Assembly: GCA_911728435.2 (NCBI GenBank)
Contig: OU452204.1
Span: forward strand, 2,170,001 to 2,234,000
DNA length: 64,000 nucleotides
Source of the DNA: Apoderus coryli
Taxonomy: Eukaryota > Arthropoda > Insecta > Coleoptera > Attelabidae
Direction: 5' to 3'
Below, one piece after another: positions 55,988 to 64,000 of the stretch; the first letter of the stretch is position 1; every line of letters starts with the position of its first letter. The notes beneath the pieces are model-generated. The model was not told where the DNA came from. It did not search any database and saw only the letters and a program-made list of their open reading frames with translations. Made by a program: the position numbers and the translations under genes.

Positions 55988-57580
55988 ATGCTATTAATGC
56001 TTAATATACATATACCTACCTTTTAGTTTTCGATTCCATAATGCAATAATATTCGCAACTTTTTACTGTGGAGCTCGTGCGTAAAAAAATATTCGCAACT
56101 ATAACTTAGAAATTATTATTTTATATGTATCAATAAAAATTGCTGTTATAAACGAGTTTGTTTTTGCTTTTTATCTAGTAACAGATTCAGTTGTTTATAT
56201 TATTCAGAGCACTAGCTTATGGCACCAAAATATTCAAACAGCAAAAAGAAAGCGCAATGCACGCCACCGATCCGCGGCGGCCACCCAGGGAAACACGACC
56301 CAAGGGCGAACGTTCCCAATGGCTCGTTATAAAAGGAAATCAACGTATGCTCACAACAACATTGTCTATAGCTGGAAGCGAAAGAAAAAGACGACCATAT
56401 AAAAAATACGATTGGATCATCGTAGTAAAAACACAGAAAAAGAAAGCTACGGTTAGCATAGCTTCCTTATTCTGTGGTAAAAACCTTTCGTCACCATTTT
56501 GTGACGGCGCGCAACAAAAGAGCGAACTCACTACAGACAGTGCGATATAAGTAATACGTTATTTTAATAAATTACGTTTAATACAATAGTCGTTATTTCC
56601 TGCGAAATTTTGATTCAACAATTTGAGATACCTTAGTTCAATTAACTACCAAAATTTAATTTAGCTAAGGCGGCCAACTCTTTGAAAAGTCAATGCGGGA
56701 CATTCTTATGCATAGGAATTTCGATGGAATTTTATCGAAGTTGGAGACCCCTACTCCTATTATTTTGTATGCGTAACATAACCTAAGATTTAAGAAGAAT
56801 ACGAATAACGGAATCCATACCACCTCCCACCCATGGAACGTGACGTCCTTGACGCAAAAGCCACATTACGCTTAAATGTTTTTACTGCGATGATCCACTC
56901 GTTTATCACGGTCGGTATGTTCTAGTCGTGACCTGATTGCTGTAAAAACATGGTTCCCCACTATTCCATCAAGATTACTAATTACTCCACATTTAGGCAC
57001 TATATAAACCAAAAATTTACGAATGAACGACTGAAGTCGCTAACGCAGTCTGGTGTTAGTTGCTAGGTCCTAGCCAAGCGCTGACAGACTATCCTTATAA
57101 ATACGGTAAAACTAACCTTACGTTAGCTAACATGTTAAAATTATTATTATTACAATTTAGGACATCTGGCAACATGGCACCGGCTTTTACGTCATGCTCA
57201 GAGAGCATACATTAAAATTCCAACGTGCCGAGCCAATCAAAATCTGTATATTATGCGCATGCGGGATGGGGGCAATTCACCTGATATTATTTTCGTCTGT
57301 TTGGCGCAATACTAAAAAAAACAAACATTGAAAATAATTTTGCAAATTTATGCTCAATTTTCTTCATATACCAATCATATTATTGTTTATTTTGTGTAAA
57401 AGAGCAATTTTTATTGCTAATATTCTATCTGTGTCGAGTTTGTTTTCTTTTAAACAGAAATTCCATTGTTGTGTAGATATGCAGACATTATTTGTTATTT
57501 AATATTTTGTGTTTAATTCTAGCAAAGTCTATATATTTATATTGGATAAACTTGGGTTCTACCGTTGGTTATAGTTATAG

Positions 57581-57600
57581 CACAGCTAATATTAGCTGTG
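57581..57600. repeat. 20-bp perfect palindrome flanked by 7-bp direct repeats
   Basis: CACAGCTAAT followed by its exact inverse lies between two GTTATAG copies (57574-57580 and 57601-57607). The ends (CACAG...CTGTG) are the same as in the palindrome at 42202-42225. Confidence 0.8.
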
Positions 57601-57829
57601 GTTATAGCATAGAATAAGGAATCAAGGAAGCAACGCTACGGTAGGAAAGTACATCTATGTTGAGATTGGAACTCTTAACCTAAACCACTTCATATGGCTA
57701 ATATGCACAAACAGAGAAGTTTTCCAAAATGGCATAATGGAGAAGAAATTATATTATATAACTGCAATAGAAGCGGTTCTAGAGGTTGGGCATTTATTTA
57801 TCTACTTAATAATATGGGTGTTTGTGGAA

Positions 57830-58140
57830 ATCTTGCTTTTAGGTTTTGTAAGTTCATGTACAAAACGCAGCATAAAGACTGGAGGTTCTATTCGTATAGG
57901 TGGAATGTGCCCCTCACGAATTTCAGTCAATGTAGCAACAGAAGGTAACAAATGAATGTAATTTTACTGCTATAGGTTTATATTAATTTTTTAACAGGTT
58001 ACGTACAAGTAAAACTTGCTTAAACATATGGGACACAGCGACGAGTTAAGAACAAAAAGTTTATCAAATGCACAGCAACAGACTATTGTTTCCCAATTAA
58101 TGGCAGGAGTATCTAACAGCAGAATTATTTAGGATGCTAG
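57830..58140 (+). pseudogene. Transposase-like relic, possibly Mutator-type
   Basis: Two pieces in different frames: SIKTGGSIRIGGMCPSRIS with VNVATEG (about 57870-57945), and GHSDELRTKSLSNAQQQTIV with SQLMAGVS (about 58029-58115). A GH(S/D)..L...LS...... block followed by a short helical segment is seen just before the catalytic domain of MULE-like proteins in insects, as I recall. Stops separate the parts and no catalytic domain remains. Confidence 0.35.
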
Positions 58141-58389
58141 AACGATTCTAATAATCAGTTAGAAAGAATAAATTTGGTAACACTTTCCTGATATTTATTT
58201 AATAATATACCTACATATATCATTTAAATTGTTACATCGATTATTTGGTTTGGTGGGTTTTTTATAAGTGTGCATTTGCTAGTTAACGTTTTTAATTTAT
58301 TATTACTTTTTCACATTACATACTATTTTTTCTTATTGTGACTTGTATAATATTATATTAGATTTATTTGGTGTTGTACCTTATAATAT

Positions 58390-59868
58390 ATATATGTATA
58401 TATGGTAGTGGTGTATTTGTATTAATTTTTGTACGACCGACCTTTTTTGATTGTTTACCGTGTCTGTCTTTATGACAGTAAGTGACATTTACTGGCTGAC
58501 AACCCAAACACGATGGTAAGTAATTCACTTACCGTTCAGGGAACGGTAAGTAAATTCACGACGGTATATCATTGCGCATTTATGCAGACGTCATTATTTT
58601 GATTTTTAAATTGTATATTAAACGGCATTAGTTATGAACTTTTATAAGCATTTTCATACCGTTCTCTGGAATTATAGCGGCTATTCCAACATTCCATGCT
58701 TCATCAAGAGATTCACATTCAAAGTCACTCATTTTCAATAATAATACTTATTTAAATAAGTTTTGACAAATACATGACATAAAAAATACGATAACAATCA
58801 TAACAATTACAATTAGTTCAATGACAACGTTCAACTGCAACTTTGTAGAGGGTATTCAGCTAACCTGAATTTGTATTTAATTGAAAATATTAATTATTAA
58901 AAATAATGAAATTGCAATTTCAGCCATTTCGATCGTACAAAAAATAGTATAAGCATCTCAAACAGTAAGTAGTTTACCGATCTCCTCCAATTTTGGCGAC
59001 TTCGCTTCGCTCAGTCGCCAAACATTGTCGTCGATCGGTAAACTACACTTACTGTTCTCAATACTTAATATACTATTGTATGTTCATAGTAATTATTATC
59101 ATTGTGTATAATTTAATATATATAGCTAAAAATAAACTATTGAGAATGTGCCTTTTTTTTATTTACTGACTTCCTACCTGTAATGCATGAAATTATTTTA
59201 AAATTAGATAGGTATCTTCAAATTATACATAAATATATTTGAATATCGTTTTTCCGATATACGAAATGAAGGTTTTTCAGCTAGGTATATTAAGAAATAC
59301 CTACTACAAAGGAAAGTTCAACAGACTTTCTTAGTGAATACCTTATACATATTAATATTTAAATTATTTTACTGAAAAACTCATTCCAATTAAATATCAA
59401 CTAAATTTCAGTTTCAAAATAAGTTGAATAGCGGTTAAATTCAAATGCGCGCCAAGGAAAGCCCCGCCTCAAATGCTCTGATTGGCTCGGCACGTTGGCA
59501 TTTTAATGTATGCTAGCATACGTGTGAGCCAATCAGAGCATTTGGGGCGGGGCTTTCCTTGGCGCGCATTTGAGTTTGAATTTAACCGCTATTCAACTTA
59601 TTTTATTATACCTAGCTGAAAAACCTTCATTTCGTATATCGGAAAAACGATACTCAAATATATATTTATGTATAATTTGAAGATACCTATCTAATTTGAA
59701 AATCATTTTATGCATTACAGATAGGAAGTCAGGAAATAAAAAAGGCACATTATTCTCAATAGTTTATTTTTAGCTATATATATTGAATTATACACAATGA
59801 TAATAAATAATAATTACAATGAACATACAAATTAATACAAATACACCACTACCATACATACATATACA
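58390..59868. repeat. RepI palindrome, copy 1 (left arm carries a RepH copy)
   Basis: The left arm (58390-58429 and 59084-59508) and right arm (59520-59868) are inverted around ATGCTAGCAT. Arm landmarks: GGTAGTGGTGTATTTGTATT, AACTATTGAGAATG, TTTTTCCGATATACGAAATG and CCAAGGAAAGCCCCGCC. The left arm is interrupted by the RepH copy at 58430-59083. Confidence 0.85.
58430..59083 (-). mobile_element. RepH single-monomer copy inserted in RepI
   Basis: Inverse of the RepH block: starts TTTGTACGACCGACC, has one monomer with a recognisable ORF start near 58733, and ends with the compound hairpin and CTTAATATACTAT. The third RepI arm (61510-61545) keeps the uninterrupted sequence, so both ends of the insert can be placed to within a few bases. 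No clear target duplication is seen. Confidence 0.8.
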
Positions 59869-59876
59869 GGGTGTCC

Positions 59877-61491
59877 TACGGTGGTAACCCATTAGATTAT
59901 TTCAGAAACTACTTCGAATTGAATTTTGAAAATTTCAGTGTCTATATTGTTAAATATGCTCTACTCAAATAATATAATAGCAACGGCATAGCACTTCCGG
60001 TTGTACCGGAAGTTGATGGCAACTTTGTTAATTTAAATGAAACACCCTATATATTATTACATTTTTGGATTCTAAATAAGATTTCAGACATATTTCATGT
60101 ATCATGTCCTATACCTAACGTCAGTCATTTTTGACTTATATCAAGATTTATGTCAAAATTGACAGTTTAGGGCTCCATAAGAATTCCGTTTTTTCCTTGT
60201 AAATCAGTATTTAATAATTATCTTGCAGGTATTTTCTTATCAGGTGGGATCTTCTTTTTCGAATTGACAAGACATTTTCTGATTAGTTTATACAGGGTGG
60301 TCAAAAAATTATATTGAAAACGGTTCAAGAAAAACAGTTGAAAGTCAATTTTTTCCAATGGCATGGGTATATTATTATTATTTTATCTTCCGTAGCATTA
60401 AAAAATAATGCAATTTTGTAATAGGTTATCATTTTCTAAAATGTATAGTTTTCGAAATATCGTCATTTTAAATGGGGGTCATATCGAACAATTAAATTAT
60501 TTTTGTATCGTTAGTTGATTAACTTTTTTAGTTGAAAATTTATTTAGTTTAATCTTCTGTTCATTTCTGCTGTATTATTTTAAATTTTAGTCTTAGTTCG
60601 TTGTAATACTTGATTTGTATACCTCCCAACCTGCTCTAAATGATTTCTCAAAATTCTTCCTAATTTCTCTAGTCATCGTTACCAAATGGGGGTTTCTCTC
60701 GTTTCATACTCTACAGGTGATATTAATCACTTTATTTTATTCTCCATGAATTAATAATAAATTTATAATATCAATAAGTATTTTTCATTTTTATTAATTT
60801 GACGTTAAAATGACCATAATTTCATGGCTAACTAAATTAATTAGCTAGCTTCCAGAGAGAGACAACGGTAGGTGCTGCAGAAAAATTTAAAATGACGATA
60901 TTTCGAAAACTATGCATTTTAGAAAATGATAACCTATTACAAAATTGCATTATTTTTTAATGCTACGGAAGATAAAATAATAATAATATACACATGCCAT
61001 TGGAAAAAATTGACTTTCAACTGTTTTTCTTGAACCGTTTTCAATATAATTTTTTGACCACCCTGTATAAACTAATCACAAAATGTCTTGTCAATTCGAA
61101 AAAGAAGATCCCACCTGATAAGAAAATACCTGCAAAATAATTATTAAATACTGATTTACAAGGAAAAAACGGAATTCTTATGGAGTCCTAAACTGTCAAT
61201 TTTGACATAAATCTTGATATAAGTCAAAAATGACTGACGTTAGGTATAGGACATGATACATGAAATATGTCTGAAATCTTATTTAGAATCCAAAAGTGTA
61301 ATAATATATAGGGTGTTTCATTTAAAATAACAAAGTTGCCATCAACTTCCGGTATAACCGGAAGTGCTATGCCGTTGCTATTACATTATTTGAGTAGAGC
61401 ATATTTAACAATATAGACACTGAAATTTTCAAAATTCAATTCGAAGTAGTTTCTGAAATAATCTAATGGGTTACCACCGTAGGACACCCTG
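59877..61491. repeat. RepB foldback MITE, copy 2 (1615 bp, clean ends)
   Basis: CAGGGTGTCCTACGGTGGTA at the left, its inverse at the right, with TA on both sides. An inner CAGGGTGGTCAAAAAATT lies at 60293 and is inverted near 61048. Lacks the LINE fragment found in copy 1. Inserted at the junction of two RepI arms. Confidence 0.95.
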
Positions 61492-61496
61492 TATAT

Positions 61497-61865
61497 GTAT
61501 GTATGGTAGTTGTGTATTTGTATTAATTTGTATGTTCATTGTAATTATTATTTATTATCATTGTGTATAATTTAATATATATAGCTAAAAATAAACTATT
61601 GAGAATAGTGTGCCTTTTTTATTTCCTGACTTCCTATCTCATACTTCCTATGTCATAAAATGATTTTCAAATTAGATAGGCATCTTCAAATTATACATAA
61701 ATATATTTGAGTAACGTTTTTCCGATATACGAAATGAAGGTTTTTCAGCTAGGTATAATAAAATAAGTTGAATAGCGGTTAAATTCAAACTCAAATGCGC
61801 GCCAAGGAAAGCCCCGCCTCAAATGCTCTGATTGGCTCGGCACGTTGGCATTTTAATGTATGCTT
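61497..61865 (+). repeat. RepI single arm (copy 2, truncated at its centre)
   Basis: Matches the RepI left arm in order (GGTAGTTGTGTATTTGTATT to GGCACGTTGGCATTTTAATG) and stops at the palindrome centre, where unrelated sequence begins (TTCATGCCAGAG). Confidence 0.85.
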
Positions 61866-61989
61866 CATGCCAGAGTGTCCGACCTGTCGCTAGGCGCGAG
61901 TTGCAATAACACCTCTACATAGGACAACGTGCTTAATTTATGACGTCACGAACGAGAGGTCAAAACTCACTAATAACACAGTATACAAT

Positions 61990-62440
61990 AGAAATAAAGC
62001 CTTATTTACGAATTGCTTGTTACATAAAGTAACAAGACTTTAAGTTATGTTGGAAATTTGTTTCACACTACCATGCTGGCCTTTTCGTTGATCCACAACT
62101 CATCAGTGGCCAGGGAATAGGGGCAGACCTAGTGTTGGCAATAGGATTTAATGTTGATACTTCTTATCCGGCCATCGTTTGTGAACTGTGTTCCACCAGG
62201 CATATTGCCTGCTCACACTAGATGTCGCCAAAAACATCTTGTTGTCAGTCATCTCTCGTACTAGTATAAGCGCTTCGTAAATGTTGGAAATTTGGGTCAC
62301 ACTGCCTGCCGATCTCCACTGATGAGTTGTGGATCAACGAAACGGCCCATCTGGTGAAAGCATGGTAGTGTGATACAAATTTCCCGCATAACTAAAAGTC
62401 TTGTTACTTTATGTAACAAGCAATTCGTAAATAAAGCCTC
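61990..62440. repeat. Foldback MITE, ~115-bp arms
   Basis: The left arm 61995-62110 (ATTTACGAATTGCTTGTTAC, CACACTACCATGCT, TTGATCCACAACTCATCAGT) is inverted at 62310-62440. The loop contains one copy of a ~110-bp segment that is repeated directly just after the element. Confidence 0.8.
62136..62245 (+). repeat. ~110-bp direct repeat (partner 62467-62566)
   Basis: AGTGTTGGCAATAG, TCCGGCCATCG, GTGAACTGTGTT and GCATATTGCCTGCTCACACT occur in both copies with small changes. One copy is in the loop of the foldback MITE and the other immediately outside it. Confidence 0.8.
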
Positions 62441-62639
62441 CCGCCAGGAAATTCGGGCTTATGTAGTGTTGGCAATAGTATGTAATGGAGTTGTTACTTC
62501 TTGTCCGGCCATCGATTGTGAACTGTGTTTCACCGGGCATATTGCCTGCTCACACTAGATCTCGCCGCGTTCTATCCGTTTTCCCTTGGCTAAAGGGGTG
62601 TAGGAATTTATTATTGCGTCATCTTTTACCACGCCGCCG

Positions 62640-63920
62640 CCGCCGCGTGCCGTTTGAAAATGAAAAACGAAGAGAGTGGACGCGCTCGTTTAAAACAGCG
62701 TTTCTATGAAGTTTTCGATGAGTTGGTGTCTTCTAAAAGTGCAAACAGTTTTCATTTTAATAATGAACAATACCAAGAAATGTTGGAATCAGTTAAGTTA
62801 GCAAAAAATGCTAAAACCAAGTCCACTCTAAAATATCGACGTTTGAAGAGGTTCGACAGAATATGTTCTGTTCGAGGCATCGAAAAGCTTATTGCTCGTG
62901 TATCATCGGGTGACTCCAGCATAAAATATTACGTTACAAACGACGAAATGTTTGATATTTTGCATGATGCACATTTGGCCATTGGACATGGTGGTAAACA
63001 TCGTATGGAAAGTGAATGTAAGAAAAAGTACAAGAATATAACTCAAGATGTTATTAAGCTATATCTGCGCTTGTGTGAAGGGTGTAAAAAAACTGAAATC
63101 TGTCAAAAAAGAACTTGTGGTTAAGCCAATGGTGTTTTCGGAGATGAACAGCCGTTGTCAAGTGGATCTTATATACATGCAATCCCATTCAGATGGAGAA
63201 TACAAATTATCTTGGTATATCAGGACCACTTAACGAAATTTGTTCAGATACGTGCATTAAAATCGAAAAAGGGTGAGGAAGTTGCTAAGATCCTGATAAA
63301 CATATATTGTGTATTTTTGGCGCGCCAGCTATACTACAATCGGACAACGGGCGTGAGTTCGCGAACCGTGTAATGACACTTCAATGGAAGAGTTATGTTC
63401 CATGTGGAATGGCCTTAAAATAGTATATGGCAAACCACGTCATAGTCAGTCACAAGGCAGCGTGGAAAGAGCAAATCAAGATATACAAAATATGCTCATG
63501 ACGTGGATGGACGATGAAACCTGTGGGCGATGGTCACAAGGTCTGCGATTTGTCCAATTAATGAAAAACAGGGCATACCACGATGGAATAAAACGAGCTC
63601 CTTACGCCGCCATGTTTGGGCATGATATTAAAGTCGGCCTATCCACATCAGCTTTTCCAAAAGAAACTATTGAGAATCTACGAACAGAAGAAGAGCTTGA
63701 GAAAGTCGTCAGGGAATTTGGTGTAGAAGAACAGCGTGAGCAAGAACAAAACGAAGACCAGTCTATGGATAGTGCCCCAGAAATAGGCAATCCGAAAGAA
63801 GATATTACTGAAGGTGACAATATGGAAGACGTCGACAATAATTATAAAGAAAACGCCAATAATATAGAAACTTCAGAAAATCATACCAAATGTGCAGAAT
63901 GTGATGAGCCAAGTACATAA
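62640..63920 (+). pseudogene. Ginger/Gypsy-type integrase-like gene, frameshifted
   Basis: Integrases insert DNA ends into a target. The first frame (62654-63123) ends in an HHCC zinc finger (H107, H112, C141, C144). A shift near 63110 leads to VVKPMVFSEMNSRCQVDLIY (first catalytic Asp). Another near 63200 gives VYQDHLTKFVQIRALKSK. A third near 63320 gives APAILQSDNGREF (second Asp). A fourth near 63380 gives GKPRHSQSQGSVERANQD (catalytic Glu), continuing to an acidic C-terminus and stop at 63920. All three catalytic residues survive in sequence but in four frames. The closest family I recognise is the integrase of Ginger-like DNA transposons (often labelled KRAB-A domain-containing 2 in insects). 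Confidence 0.75.
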
Positions 63921-64000
63921 GGTAATATAGGGTGTGAACTTTGCTTGTGCCAACCAAATATTCAGTCAAACAGAAGAGACGCAAAAATAAATTTAGAAAA
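63921..64000. other. Window end, downstream of the integrase pseudogene
   Basis: Eighty AT-rich bases after the stop. The element's far terminus is not visible. Confidence 0.4.

Larger units (their letters stand above)
55988..58389. other. Mixed region: LTR-like segment, transposase relic, micro-palindrome
   Basis: 56192-56620 has TATAAAAGG (56328), AATAAA (56566) and TGT...ACA-like ends, compatible with a decayed solo LTR. I found no matching target repeat. The 119-aa ORF at 56191-56550 lies within it and has no recognisable domain. 57205-57245 matches the centre of RepI. The remainder, apart from the features listed separately, is unassigned. Confidence 0.35.

Noticed and set aside
57694..57955. 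Two overlapping 72-84-aa ORFs as a host gene
   Set aside because: Only the C-terminal part resembles a known pattern, and that pattern is transposase-like and broken; recorded as a relic instead.

Overview
This is a stretch of an animal nuclear genome, almost certainly an insect's. It is strongly AT-rich. Coding potential occurs as short exons with GT/AG splice sites. There is a eukaryotic tRNA-Gln with internal pol III boxes and a T-run terminator. Almost everything else is transposable elements of metazoan types: Tc1/mariner, piggyBac, P-like/THAP, non-LTR (LINE) elements, integrase-type DNA elements and long foldback MITEs. I cannot name the species from sequence alone.

Host content is sparse. 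The main host gene is a dual oxidase (Duox) on the minus strand. Its signal-peptide exon is at 44135-44267 and a second coding exon is at 18205-18281. The exon phases fit (1 nt + 2 nt). Intron 1 would be about 25.9 kb and is filled with nested repeats. A tRNA-Gln(UUG) lies antisense inside that intron at 18362-18433. A THAP-domain gene fragment occurs twice, at 804-1080 and 51205-51869, as part of an ~818-bp segmental duplication. A small C2H2 exon-like ORF is at 52519-52695.

Layout by region. 0-9.4 kb: THAP fragment, RepA repeats, two LINE remnants, a dead piggyBac gene split by a RepF MITE, and a second RepF. 9.4-12.1 kb: mostly unassigned. 12.1-17.3 kb: a degenerate foldback element holding an intact 566-aa transposase-like gene inside its own TIR element. 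17.4-18.5 kb: RepG foldback, Duox exon 2, tRNA. 18.7-28.0 kb: two RepA copies in inverted orientation, one carrying an intact mariner-type element with 337-bp-class TIRs, followed by RepB. 28.1-30.65 kb: RepD palindrome with a RepC insertion. 31.8-33.9 kb: a second, nearly identical mariner-type copy with a stop codon. 35.4-41.3 kb: a dead relative (RepE) split by a LINE with two open ORFs. 42-48.9 kb: RepA, Duox exon 1, and RepB interrupted by RepA, a TIR element and a LINE. 50.6-54.4 kb: duplicated THAP fragment, and a P-like element inside RepF. 54.4-59.1 kb: RepH blocks with tandem 322-323-bp monomers. 58.4-61.9 kb: RepI palindromes and RepB. 62-63.9 kb: foldback MITE and an integrase pseudogene.

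Repeat names (RepA to RepI) are mine. The most informative points are these: many unrelated foldback families share TA targets and CAGGGTG ends with the mariner-type element that has an intact transposase; three 20-28-bp palindromes are flanked by 7-9-bp direct repeats; the RepH monomers may carry a fragment of a tyrosine-recombinase N-terminus; and several insertions can be proved by an intact empty site in a sister copy inside this same window.
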